Below are positions 48,606 through 57,449 of a stretch of 64,000 nt of DNA, in pieces (the first letter of the stretch is position 1; each line of letters begins with the position of its first letter). Source of the DNA: a virus; IMG/VR virus record IMGVR_UViG_3300042879_004946, positions 44,458 to 108,457 of that record. One strand, written 5' to 3'. Under the pieces are notes generated by a model. The model ran no database searches. It saw only the letters and a list, made by a program, of their open reading frames with translations, and was not told the DNA's origin. A program made the translations under genes and the position numbers.

Positions 48606-51395
48606 TTACTCTATTTCTTCTATTTTTTCTTCTAAAATAAGAACAAAATTTCTAATAACATGATCCTCATCAGGATAATAACTATCTAATAGATATTCAA
48701 AATCAGTATCAATATACCCGTTTTTAAATCTACCAACTTCGTCTTGCATTAGGGATTCAATTAACCATTTAACGTTATCTGGCAGTTTTTCATCTTCAAA
48801 GTCTGGTGTATGGTTTACATAAGCAATAATATCATCCAAAAGAAAATCATACCTAAATTGTAATCCTGATTTTTCTTTTTTATCAAAAATAATCGTCTTT
48901 TGTCTTGAGTAGTCATCACCAAAAACATTTTCAATTTCAGAAATGGTTACATCTTTTGCATACTCAATTACAGTTGTTTCAAAAGCATTATTATAAGCTT
49001 TTTTAAATAATTTATTTAAATTATTAAAAATCGGTGCATTTTTAATTAAAATCTCTAAAAGGTAAGGTTCTAAACTAAGAATTATTTCATCATAAAGAAT
49101 AAAAGAAAACGTGCCATCGTCATCATTAATATTTTCTGCCCAATAATCAAAATCATCAACAAACTCTAAGTCCATGATGATTTTTTTATTTCTATATAAC
49201 ATTAGATATTCATTTACCATATATCTAACATCTTTATTTTCTAATAAATTAGAATACTCACCCTCAACATATGTGTTATTGTTTTTTTTATCAGTTTCTA
49301 AAACATAATAAGCATCACTAGAATTTTTAAAAAAATCACCTAAATAACTAATAAGGCCAGTAAAAACATAAAAAGTATCACCTTCTCTTTGGAGATAAAG
49401 CCTGTTTGGTGTGCCTTTTAAGGTTTGTTCTGCGATATTTAAAATCTTTTCTTTTAAACCACTTTTTTCATCTACTGGAGCATCGTCATAAGCCTTAATT
49501 AAAAATATATCATTTAATTCATTTTCTTTATTTAATTTTAAAAAATCAGAATACATTGCGTAATGATCAAAACCATAAAAAACTTTTAAAATTCTTTTTT
49601 TATTAATATCGGTATCAACATTAATATTAAAATCTGTTTTATTTTCAATAAAATTTTTAAAATTTTCATAATTTTTAAAAACTTTTTTTAACGTTCCCTC
49701 TTTTTCATCTTCTAAAATTTGATTTAAAAAATATTTGGCATCATCAGAATCAGAAACTTTTTCATTAAAATAATTTAAAAAAGCCTCTTCAGGGGACTTA
49801 CCCAAAGTTATGTAATCTTCAATTTTTAACTTATTTATTAAATTATTACTTATTAAATAGTTTAATAATTTTTCTTTATTTTCAGATTTGTTTACATAAT
49901 TTAAAACTTCTTCATTTGAAAATCCTAGACTTATTAATTGATCTTTAACACTGTCTAAATTTTTAAAAACATATTCTAAAGCCTCTTCCTGTTTAAATTT
50001 TCTTTTTAATAAGCCATTAATAGTTTTAGTATCTAAATCGGTGAAAATATTAATTCCGAAATTTTTTGCATAACCCCAAACTAAATCTATATTATCACCA
50101 AAAATTCTCATTAATTTTTGATAAACACTCGATCCTGTCCAACCACCACTACCGTATAAACCGGTTAAAATGGTGAATAAATTTTGATTTTCCCCAAATA
50201 AACTTAAAAATCTACTATCATTTATTAAATTTAAAAAATCATCTAAAGAAATTTTACCCGCTTCTATAGCATCAATAACGTACTCAGCCTTTCTACGAAG
50301 ATTAAACATGGTTGTAAGTGGATTAATACCGGCATCTTTATAACCTTGCCATATTTTAGTTGTTAAAGTTTCATAATCAACCACCTTCTCAGTACTACCG
50401 AACAAAATAAGTAAATCGTCATAATCAAAATAAGAAAAAGGATTAATATTGCGTTCTTTTAAATAATCACTTAAAATGTTTACCCCAATTTTTTCAACTA
50501 AAGCTCTTGGGCTTAAAACTTTTAATGGATCAATACCTTTTGATTTATACCATGTTAAAAGTTCAATACCGGTATATAAATTAGGAACTCCCTTGGAGTT
50601 TATTTGATATAAATAATCAACAATTACATCTCTAATAGTTGCCCATTTATCACCTAATTTTTCGGATGCAACATTTATTCGTGTTGGATTATCTGGTGCG
50701 TCAAAAGCTTCTACAGTTCCGTCGATTTCATTAACAAGAATTGCGGTTCTATACCAAGGATTACTTTGAGGTTCTTTTTTTTGTATGACATAAAATAAAG
50801 TACCCTTTCTAGTATAGCTTCTAAAATGAGAATCACTTTCTTTGTTTGTGGTACACCATTTAGTACCTGCACCGTAATAACAAGATGCTCGATGGGATTC
50901 TGGTATTACAATTAACAAATCAGGACTGTCGTATAAGATATTAGCTTCTAATTTTTTAACTTCCGATTTGGTTAATTTTTGTTTTGTATATTTTACTAAG
51001 ATCTCCATAAGGGTGATACCACCAGTACCAAAGTACGACATAATGTCTTTAGGTGCTTTATAAACTTTTTTTATCGTCTTACCCACCGGAGAACTTTCAA
51101 GAGGATCTAAATATGGGATAAAATTTTCTCTTTTGGCAATATCTTCTAATAACTCAGCATCTATTTTTGGTAAATTTTTATGAAAATCTTGTACAGTTTG
51201 AATTAAATTATCATTAAACAAAGTACTTGTTTTTGAATAGTTTTTTACTAAAAATTCTAAATATTTGTTATTACCAGAAGGATCGTCTTCTGACAGACTA
51301 TCTATTATTTCAGCTGGTACTGTTTTATATTTATTTTTAATATCGTCTAATCGACCCTCAAAAAGTATATCTTCTAATAAAAAATAATTTTTCAT
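48606..51395 (-). CDS. Large leader-bearing 'TKWC' protein
   Basis: A 929-residue protein. The ATG at 51395 is preferred to a TTG at 51401. It starts MKNYFLLEDILFEGRLDD, similar in style to T4 capsid-targeting leaders. Res ~25-235 are homologous to the 28694-29434 protein: EDDPSGNNKYLEFLVKN, LTKSEVKKLEANIL and YGAGTKWCTTNKESDSHF with GTLFYVI. The rest is Leu/Lys/Asp-rich, helical and repetitive, without known domains. Its size, leader and late promoter (51400-51409) fit a virion or injected protein. Activity is unknown. Confidence 0.65.
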   Translation of the reverse strand: MKNYFLLEDILFEGRLDDIKNKYKTVPAEIIDSLSEDDPSGNNKYLEFLVKNYSKTSTLFNDNLIQTVQDFHKNLPKIDAELLEDIAKRENFIPYLDPLESSPVGKTIKKVYKAPKDIMSYFGTGGITLMEILVKYTKQKLTKSEVKKLEANILYDSPDLLIVIPESHRASCYYGAGTKWCTTNKESDSHFRSYTRKGTLFYVIQKKEPQSNPWYRTAILVNEIDGTVEAFDAPDNPTRINVASEKLGDKWATIRDVIVDYLYQINSKGVPNLYTGIELLTWYKSKGIDPLKVLSPRALVEKIGVNILSDYLKERNINPFSYFDYDDLLILFGSTEKVVDYETLTTKIWQGYKDAGINPLTTMFNLRRKAEYVIDAIEAGKISLDDFLNLINDSRFLSLFGENQNLFTILTGLYGSGGWTGSSVYQKLMRIFGDNIDLVWGYAKNFGINIFTDLDTKTINGLLKRKFKQEEALEYVFKNLDSVKDQLISLGFSNEEVLNYVNKSENKEKLLNYLISNNLINKLKIEDYITLGKSPEEAFLNYFNEKVSDSDDAKYFLNQILEDEKEGTLKKVFKNYENFKNFIENKTDFNINVDTDINKKRILKVFYGFDHYAMYSDFLKLNKENELNDIFLIKAYDDAPVDEKSGLKEKILNIAEQTLKGTPNRLYLQREGDTFYVFTGLISYLGDFFKNSSDAYYVLETDKKNNNTYVEGEYSNLLENKDVRYMVNEYLMLYRNKKIIMDLEFVDDFDYWAENINDDDGTFSFILYDEIILSLEPYLLEILIKNAPIFNNLNKLFKKAYNNAFETTVIEYAKDVTISEIENVFGDDYSRQKTIIFDKKEKSGLQFRYDFLLDDIIAYVNHTPDFEDEKLPDNVKWLIESLMQDEVGRFKNGYIDTDFEYLLDSYYPDEDHVIRNFVLILEEKIEEIE

Positions 51396-51399
51396 ATAC

Positions 51400-51409
51400 A
51401 ATAAATATC
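51400..51409 (-). promoter_or_regulatory. Candidate late promoter (GATATTTATT)
   Basis: GATATTTATT on the minus strand lies 4 bases before the ATG at 51395. Confidence 0.45.
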
Positions 51410-51433
51410 ATAACAGAATTAAATGTGAACAGT

Positions 51434-51465
51434 TAAAAAAAAACCCACCTGGAGCGAACAGATGG
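51434..51465 (-). terminator. Rho-independent terminator
   Basis: On the minus strand CCCATCTG-TTCGCTC-CAGGTGGG is followed by nine T. It ends the unit containing 51519-53309. Confidence 0.85.
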
Positions 51466-51490
51466 GCTTGTGTGAGGAATGACCCCATAA

Positions 51491-51512
51491 CTTAACGGTC
51501 CTAAGCGTTAAG
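51491..51512. other. Hairpin containing a 23S-rRNA-like stretch
   Basis: CTTAACG-GTCCTAAG-CGTTAAG is a 7-bp inverted repeat between the gene end at 51519 and the terminator. Its plus strand holds TAACGGTCCTAAG, 13 bases identical to the conserved 23S rRNA segment that is part of the I-CeuI site, preceded by TAACT as in rRNA but one base shorter. It could be chance or a mimic of an rRNA helix. Confidence 0.4.
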
Positions 51513-51518
51513 ATTTTT

Positions 51519-53309
51519 TTAACCAAATTTTTTATCTAAAATACTTTGTAAATAAGCTACTGCTTTATAGTCACCAGAATCTAAAGCCTCATCCCTGGCG
51601 TCCTCAAGGTCTCTTTTCGACCAAGTTTCTGGGTTATCAACATTTTCTTCTTTTTTAGTGATTAAAGACTTTAGAATTGGATCTTCATCATCATCACCAC
51701 CTACAGTTTCTGGTTTATCATCATCATCGTCATCACGATATTCACTAAAGGCCTGTTCTACCGCTTCTTCATTTTTTTCTCTGATAACACCAAAAACAAT
51801 ATCTTTTAAATTTTCAATTGCCTCTGGATCGTCATTCATTAAATTATTAATTAATTCACTAAATTCTGTAGCAGGTAATTGTGATATTTTTTGTAGAATT
51901 TCAGCTTTATAAGCCAAGTGGTCAACATCTAAAATATCTAAAAACTTCTCCCAAATTCTAGAACCAAGACGAATATCCATAGTTTCAGATTCCAAATTAT
52001 CTGTTTTATCTTCAACGTAATCTCTAGTTTCTTTATCTTGTTCACGACCCCATGTGGTAATTAATTCAATGACACCTTTTGTTAATTCGTGTAATAAAAA
52101 TGGGAATGTCATTCCTTCAGCCTCAATAAGTGGTTTTTTACCCGCAGCTGGTGGTTTACCATGTGGGTAAACTCTAACTTGTCCAGCGTGAGTACCGCTT
52201 TGGCCTTCACGTTTAATAGTATCATCATCTAAAGCCCAATATATAAAATCATTGCTAGCCATAATGTTACCATAACCACTAACTAAATCAGGATCAATTC
52301 TGTTTAATTCATCTGACGCTAAATGAAATAAGTTTTGACCTTTACGAGCCGCACCATGTATCATTGCATTTATAAGCCTACGTTTTGTGACATTTGGTTT
52401 TAACTCTTCCTCTGTTTTACCTTCTGGTGGTCTTTTGGTGCCTTTGTTCATTTTTAAACCTGTTTTTGTAATTTCTCTACCACCTAGTTGTGGATGACCT
52501 GTGATTTCTGCTTTAAAATCAACACTGCCAACTGGAACGTTATATTCCTCAGACACCAATTTAATAGCTAGATTTTCTAATTCTCTTTTGTTTGCCACTT
52601 CTTTTTGTAAGACATTACTTAAACTATCAAACAAAACTCTAGTCGCATTTTGTAAGTTAACCCTTCTACCTGTTTTTGCTTCAAAATTTCTTGTAACATC
52701 ACTAATAATGTCGTTAGAAATTCTTCTAATAGTTTCAGGGTCTAAATGTTCTGAATAATCAGTCTCACCTCTTTCGATTTTACGACGTAAATTATCATCC
52801 ATACCTTCTTTTAATAGGGTTTTTTGAATATTTTCAAGAATTTCTTTTTTAGTAATTTTAGTTGGTTCCGAATTTTCTACCATTCTAAAAATATCTTTTT
52901 TTGTTAATTTTGCCATTTTTTGTTTTTTTATATTTTCTGTAACACCTGTTTTAAGTGTTGTTTCTAATTTATTTTCTTCAGTTTCTGGTGTTGATTTTAA
53001 AGCCCTAATTTCATTTTCTAAAGATGTGATTTCATTTTTTAATTGTGGCATTTGATCTTTTAAAATGTCATCAAGTTGAGCTTGCCTTTGTGATTTTTCA
53101 GCACTTTTGGCGGCTTTCGCCTTAGATTTTTCAACACTAATATTTTTTGGATCTTCAGAAGTTGTTGATGGGTTAGAAGCTTCTTTACCTAAAAGAGAAA
53201 TTTGCATATTTTTTATTTGTGCTTGTTTAGGTAAACTACTAAGCTTATCTTTTTTAACTTTTAGTTGGTCTTGTAATTCTTTTATTCTTTCTTCTTTAGT
53301 TTTAGACAT
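51519..53309 (-). CDS. Large coiled-coil protein, probable virion part
   Basis: A 596-residue protein. Res 1-130 form charged coiled coils (RIKELQDQLKVKKDKLSSL). A leader-like block KMAKLTKKDIFRMVENSEPT lies at ~res 130-149. The centre has a folded domain with FLLHELTKGVIELITTWGRE, and the acidic part near res 530 has a DDDDDD run. The C-terminus (KRDLEDARDEALDSGDYKAV) is helical. No family is known to me. It overlaps the next gene by one base. Confidence 0.5.
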   Translation of the reverse strand: MSKTKEERIKELQDQLKVKKDKLSSLPKQAQIKNMQISLLGKEASNPSTTSEDPKNISVEKSKAKAAKSAEKSQRQAQLDDILKDQMPQLKNEITSLENEIRALKSTPETEENKLETTLKTGVTENIKKQKMAKLTKKDIFRMVENSEPTKITKKEILENIQKTLLKEGMDDNLRRKIERGETDYSEHLDPETIRRISNDIISDVTRNFEAKTGRRVNLQNATRVLFDSLSNVLQKEVANKRELENLAIKLVSEEYNVPVGSVDFKAEITGHPQLGGREITKTGLKMNKGTKRPPEGKTEEELKPNVTKRRLINAMIHGAARKGQNLFHLASDELNRIDPDLVSGYGNIMASNDFIYWALDDDTIKREGQSGTHAGQVRVYPHGKPPAAGKKPLIEAEGMTFPFLLHELTKGVIELITTWGREQDKETRDYVEDKTDNLESETMDIRLGSRIWEKFLDILDVDHLAYKAEILQKISQLPATEFSELINNLMNDDPEAIENLKDIVFGVIREKNEEAVEQAFSEYRDDDDDDKPETVGGDDDEDPILKSLITKKEENVDNPETWSKRDLEDARDEALDSGDYKAVAYLQSILDKKFG

Positions 53310-53725
53310 TACTTTCTAATTTTAAAATCGTCATAATTTAAAACCAAATCAAGTGAATAGAGTTTTTCTTCAACTGATTTTTGGTTTTCACCAAATTTAA
53401 AAACCAATCTTTCTTCTGGATAATCATTACCATCTTCTAATTTCTCCCAAGCTAAAGCTATAATACCTTCAACAGCATTGTAAATTTGAAAAACACCTGA
53501 ATTTTGTATTAATTCCAAATCTAATTCTGATGTTTTTAACCCACCAACAAGTTTAATAAAACTTGAATCAGGGGTTAAGTCGTTCTTATCGTTAATAACC
53601 GAAGATTCGTACCAAGATTCGTCCCAGTCCCAGTTTGTTCTATCTGAAAACAAAAATTCAAAGATATGTTCACCTTTGAAATTTGTCCCAATTTTATTGA
53701 CGTATATAAGATATAAATCTTTCAT
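53309..53725 (-). CDS. Hypothetical protein
   Basis: A 138-residue acidic protein with aromatic strands (IFEFLFSDRTNWDWDESWYES), which looks like a compact beta-rich fold. It shares one base with both neighbouring genes, so it is in one transcript with them. Function is unknown. Confidence 0.55.
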   Translation of the reverse strand: MKDLYLIYVNKIGTNFKGEHIFEFLFSDRTNWDWDESWYESSVINDKNDLTPDSSFIKLVGGLKTSELDLELIQNSGVFQIYNAVEGIIALAWEKLEDGNDYPEERLVFKFGENQKSVEEKLYSLDLVLNYDDFKIRK

Positions 53726-55938
53726 TAATAATTTCTGTTAAATCTAGCTTTTGGTGCAGGTTCCTCACCGGGTTCAATAAAAGGCGGAGGCGTAAAAGGA
53801 CTTGGTTTAGTACCAGGTCTGGTGCCAGGCTTAATACCAGGTTCAGTTTTTGGCCTTTCTTTAGGTCTAGCGGGTGCAGGATTTCTCATATCAATATTTT
53901 TTTCATCCAAATATTCCTCAAAATCTAAATAAGAATCAACTGGTTGACCTGTAAATTTTTTATTTTTCATTTGACCCATTTCAATATCACCAACAGAATT
54001 AATTCTAACTTTTCCAACTACTTTGTTGTTTTTTTTAAGTTCTAAATAAATTGTTTTTTCTTCTGGATCGGAAGATTTGTCTTTATGACAATAACCAACC
54101 TTTAAACCGTGCTTTAATGCCATTTCTTCAACATCCATAAAAGCTTGTTCTTGTTCATAAGTTTCCATTTTATCAACCAAAGATTCTCTTATAATATTTT
54201 TTTTAGTTTTAATAGACTCATAAACATAAGAATTACATCCACTTCCATCCACAGTAAAAGGCTCGTCTACTTCATAATTTGACTCAGTTCTAGGTATAAA
54301 ACCAATACCCATACAATCGTGACAATCATTAAATTTACCTTGGCAAGTTGGGCAGGTCGTATACATTTCACTCGACATAAAATCTTCTTGGTCTCTCATA
54401 TACTCGTTATGGTATTCAGCTTTTGGTGCAGGTTCCTCACCGGGTTCAATAAAAGGCGGAGGCGTAAAAGGACTTGGTTTAGTACCAGGTCTGGTGCCAG
54501 GCTTAATACCAGGTTCAGTTTTTGGCCTTTCTTTAGGTCTAGCGGGTGCAGGATTTCTCATCATTCTTTCGTCATACATATAATCTTCACTAGAGCCCAT
54601 ATTCTCTAGAGTTCTAATGTCTCTAGCTAAATCACTAACCTCAGAGAAGTTATAAATAACAGGTTCACTAAAATCTCTCATCGCTTTTTCTTTAATGTGC
54701 TCAGGAATTTCAGAATAATTAATTTCATTTGAGATGTACATCCTATAACCGTCACGATCAATTTCAACCATACCAAACTTACCTTGAATGTCGTTATTGC
54801 CCACTTTAAATTTTTTATCCCCTCCTAACTTCCTAACCAAAGTGTTTTTTATATTTTCAATATCATAAATCTCAAGATTTCTACCTTTAATTTTTGAACC
54901 ATATTTTGTATATTTTGACATATAATCGCTTTCACCGATTTCATCGTCTAAAATTAAATCCATTTCTTTACCACCTCTCATAACTCTAATTGGTTCGGTT
55001 TCATCACCGGCAATATTTGGATTACTCGCCCCTGATAAAATTTCTTCTTTTTCTTTTTCTGACAATTCATCCCAATTAGCCATATTATCATATTTAGACA
55101 TGTAACTCATAAAATCGAATTCTTCATCAGAACTTTCACTTTTCCTTTTCTTAACCGCTCTAATGATGTCTTTTTTATCATTAGAATCCATATTTTCTAG
55201 GTCTAAAGCTGAAATTACGCTCTTAACAACCCATTTCATGGTGTCAGATGATAGATCTTCCGTGTCTCTAATTTTTTGACCTAATTTACCAGTCAATCTT
55301 TGAATATCTTTAATAGGATCATCCTCTAAATCGTAATCTTCATCGTCTTCATCAAATTCTTCCTCACTATCTTCCTCGGTTTCTTCCTCACCACCAAAAT
55401 CAAATTCTTCCTCACTATCTTCCTCGGTTTCTTCCTCACCACCAAAATCAAATTCTTCTTCACTACCTTCCTCACTACCTTCCTCACCACCAAAATCAAA
55501 TTCTTCTTCACTACCTTCCTCACCACCAAAATCAAATTCTTCCTCAGCTGGAGTTTCTTTAGCTGGTTCTGTTTTCTTTTTTTTATTTTTTAAAACAAAT
55601 TTTTTTTCGGTTATGATATCAGATGACAAAATATCATTATTTTTTTCAACACCATAAGTTCTATTAAAATCTTCGAACATAATATTAAGTCTCTTAACGG
55701 CTTCTTCATAAGATTGATATTGATTTTTTGTTTTATTAGCCAAACCACCAATATAATCGTAATCAATACCGTCATTAGATTCTTTAATGAAGTATTTTTT
55801 ATTTTCTCTCACAATGCCATAAAATTTACCGTTAGGTGATTTTTTTTGTAATTCTATTGCGGAGTTTGATATGTTTTCATTAATAGGTTTTTTAATACCC
55901 ATTAGTTCTATCATCCTTTTTAAGTCTTTGTTGGTCAT
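53725..55938 (-). CDS. Acidic-repeat protein with Cys knuckle and duplicated Pro-rich segment
   Basis: A 737-residue protein. Res ~125-205 are acidic repeats (EEEFDFGGEE). CPTCQGKFNDCHDCMGIGF is a DnaJ-like zinc-knuckle pair (C-x2-C-x-G). A 48-residue Pro/Lys segment (MRNPAPARPKERPKTEPG...) occurs twice, encoded by two identical 144-base stretches. The start MTNKDLKRMIELMGIKKPINE|N has an I-N-E leader-like end. A scaffold or packaged protein is possible. Confidence 0.6.
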   Translation of the reverse strand: MTNKDLKRMIELMGIKKPINENISNSAIELQKKSPNGKFYGIVRENKKYFIKESNDGIDYDYIGGLANKTKNQYQSYEEAVKRLNIMFEDFNRTYGVEKNNDILSSDIITEKKFVLKNKKKKTEPAKETPAEEEFDFGGEEGSEEEFDFGGEEGSEEGSEEEFDFGGEEETEEDSEEEFDFGGEEETEEDSEEEFDEDDEDYDLEDDPIKDIQRLTGKLGQKIRDTEDLSSDTMKWVVKSVISALDLENMDSNDKKDIIRAVKKRKSESSDEEFDFMSYMSKYDNMANWDELSEKEKEEILSGASNPNIAGDETEPIRVMRGGKEMDLILDDEIGESDYMSKYTKYGSKIKGRNLEIYDIENIKNTLVRKLGGDKKFKVGNNDIQGKFGMVEIDRDGYRMYISNEINYSEIPEHIKEKAMRDFSEPVIYNFSEVSDLARDIRTLENMGSSEDYMYDERMMRNPAPARPKERPKTEPGIKPGTRPGTKPSPFTPPPFIEPGEEPAPKAEYHNEYMRDQEDFMSSEMYTTCPTCQGKFNDCHDCMGIGFIPRTESNYEVDEPFTVDGSGCNSYVYESIKTKKNIIRESLVDKMETYEQEQAFMDVEEMALKHGLKVGYCHKDKSSDPEEKTIYLELKKNNKVVGKVRINSVGDIEMGQMKNKKFTGQPVDSYLDFEEYLDEKNIDMRNPAPARPKERPKTEPGIKPGTRPGTKPSPFTPPPFIEPGEEPAPKARFNRNY
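53746..54561 (-). repeat. 144-bp exact direct repeat inside one gene
   Basis: 53746-53889 and 54418-54561 are identical over 144 bases (48 codons), 672 bases apart and in the same frame. The identity at wobble positions points to recent duplication or gene conversion. Confidence 0.95.
55340..55545 (-). repeat. Acidic tandem repeat region
   Basis: Repeats of TCCTCACCACCAAAATCAAA and related units encode E-E-F-D-F-G-G-E-E blocks in the 53725-55938 gene, with a long higher-order repeat (EEETEEDSEEEFDFGG twice). Confidence 0.85.
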
Positions 55939-55958
55939 ATTTAGTTATTTTAATATAA

Positions 55959-56255
55959 TTATTTAATTGAAAAACTTCCAGGACTATTACCTTTATCACT
56001 AGATAGTGGATTCTCCCAGAAACCGATTGTTGTTCCAGAAGTGGCACCAAATTTTTTACCCCCTATTAAAAAAACATTACCACTTATTTGTGATGCATTA
56101 GCAACACCAATAGGTAAAATTATAGGTCCTACGGTGGTAGGTAATGTAACACCATTTATTGTTACTGAAGTACTACTTGGTACTAATATGGATGTATACC
56201 AGTAGTTATTAAAATTGGCCCCACTAACTGGGTGTATTATTTCTCCTTGTGTCAT
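55959..56255 (-). CDS. Small beta-rich virion-like protein
   Basis: A 98-residue Gly/Ser/Thr/Ile-rich protein (VSGANFNNYWYTSILVPSST...), with alternating strands as in phage fibre or decoration proteins. It is preceded by a late promoter motif (56267-56276). No family is recognised. Confidence 0.5.
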   Translation of the reverse strand: MTQGEIIHPVSGANFNNYWYTSILVPSSTSVTINGVTLPTTVGPIILPIGVANASQISGNVFLIGGKKFGATSGTTIGFWENPLSSDKGNSPGSFSIK

Positions 56256-56266
56256 TTTTATTTTTT

Positions 56267-56276
56267 TATAAATATC
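56267..56276 (-). promoter_or_regulatory. Candidate late promoter (GATATTTATA)
   Basis: GATATTTATA on the minus strand lies 11 bases before the ATG at 56255. Confidence 0.55.
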
Positions 56277-56294
56277 TATTAATTTGTATTATTT

Positions 56295-57077
56295 TTATTT
56301 TTTATTAGTTGATGGTAAAGAAACTTGTTTATCATATGCAACCGTTTTAATATCTGATAATCTTTCTAACATACCATTACGTCTTAAAACTTTAAAAACC
56401 ATATTCTCAACAGAAAATTCACCGGCCTTATCTAGACCTGCTTGACGCATTTTTTTTATTTTATCTTTAATTTTATCAGCTTTTTGAACGATATTTTCGT
56501 AATTTTTTTCTTTTTTCATCTCATCATATAAATCATCAATACTATCCATTATACGATTAGATTTTAATTTAACATTAATATTGTCAATTTTTATTGGTTT
56601 TTTTTCAGGCTTAACTATCCATTTATTTTTTAAAATAGAATAGACGCCAGTTGAAACATGTTCTTCCGCTATGTCTTGAACGTAAAGTTCTACATCGTAA
56701 CCATAGATTTTAACATCGTGATTTTGATTCCAACTAGTGCTTTTTGTTTTTAAAAAATCTTGAACCAATCTTTCATCAACCGGAACTTCTTTATAATCAA
56801 TAAGTATGTGTAAATCAACATCTGAATATTTAGACCAATTATAATTTGCTAAACTACCAGTAAAAGTAACGTCTTCAATGTCAACGCCTGGTAATTCTAA
56901 ACTTTCAAAATAATCATCAGCAATTTTAAGTAAATTTTTTCTAATTTCCGGTTGTAAAATATCACCACCCCAAATTCTAGGGTTTAATTTTTTTTGGGTT
57001 TGAAAGCCTGTTAGATCAACTTCCCTATCACTTTGTGTAATTTTTTTTATTTCATTTATTAATTGATATTTTTTCAT
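56295..57077 (-). CDS. Nucleotidyltransferase-fold protein
   Basis: A 260-residue protein. FTGSLANYNWSKYSDVDLHILIDY (~res 70-93) is the G-S-x-x-x-x-x-S-D-x-D-L motif of the pol-beta NTase superfamily; the acid residues bind metal. VELYVQDIAEEHVSTG gives the third acidic strand. The N-terminus MKKYQLINEIKKITQ has an I-N-E like other leaders. Substrate (tRNA, nucleotide or protein) is unknown. It diverges from 57117-57449 over a 39-base gap. Confidence 0.75.
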   Translation of the reverse strand: MKKYQLINEIKKITQSDREVDLTGFQTQKKLNPRIWGGDILQPEIRKNLLKIADDYFESLELPGVDIEDVTFTGSLANYNWSKYSDVDLHILIDYKEVPVDERLVQDFLKTKSTSWNQNHDVKIYGYDVELYVQDIAEEHVSTGVYSILKNKWIVKPEKKPIKIDNINVKLKSNRIMDSIDDLYDEMKKEKNYENIVQKADKIKDKIKKMRQAGLDKAGEFSVENMVFKVLRRNGMLERLSDIKTVAYDKQVSLPSTNKK

Positions 57078-57102
57078 GATCTTAAATATTCTTAAAATTA
57101 AA

Positions 57103-57112
57103 GATATTTATA
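57103..57112 (+). promoter_or_regulatory. Candidate late promoter (GATATTTATA)
   Basis: GATATTTATA lies 4 bases before the ATG at 57117 in the short divergent gap. Confidence 0.5.
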
Positions 57113-57116
57113 ATTT

Positions 57117-57449
57117 ATGAAAAAGAAATTTATTTTAACAGAAAACCAAGTTAAAAAATTATTAGAAATGAGGGTCAATGACTTTAATTTAGAAGACATT
57201 GTAAAGCATTTAGAATCTATTGAATGTACCGGTGATGATTTAAAATATTTAGTTAAAGATGTTTTATTTAAATATGGTTACGAAGATATCTCTGTTATTT
57301 TTTTAGGGCACGAAGAAAAAACTAAAAATTTAAAATATATCGCATACACTGAAGGCCCTATTTTTATTTATAAAACAAAATCAGATGTCTCTATCGACGA
57401 TAGGCCTTGTTTAACTATTTATGATGTTAAAGCCTATCAAGAGATATAA
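57117..57449 (+). CDS. Leader-bearing hypothetical protein
   Basis: A 110-residue protein starting MKKKFILTENQVKKLLEMRV, like the LNENDIEKLVKKI leader type but without a clear cut site. The rest is mixed helix and strand (LKYLVKDVLFKYGYEDISVI). It is a lone plus-strand gene; its end overlaps the convergent gene 57427-58047 by 23 bases. Function is unknown. Confidence 0.55.
   Translation: MKKKFILTENQVKKLLEMRVNDFNLEDIVKHLESIECTGDDLKYLVKDVLFKYGYEDISVIFLGHEEKTKNLKYIAYTEGPIFIYKTKSDVSIDDRPCLTIYDVKAYQEI

Noticed and set aside
51491-51512. A piece of a real 23S rRNA gene
   Set aside because: Only about 18 bases fit; flanks do not match rRNA.
54319-54609. Plus-strand ORF opposite the 144-bp repeat
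   Set aside because: Shadow of the minus-strand gene, with biased composition.
53725-55938. DnaJ chaperone
   Set aside because: Only a pair of C-x2-C knuckles is similar; there is no J domain.
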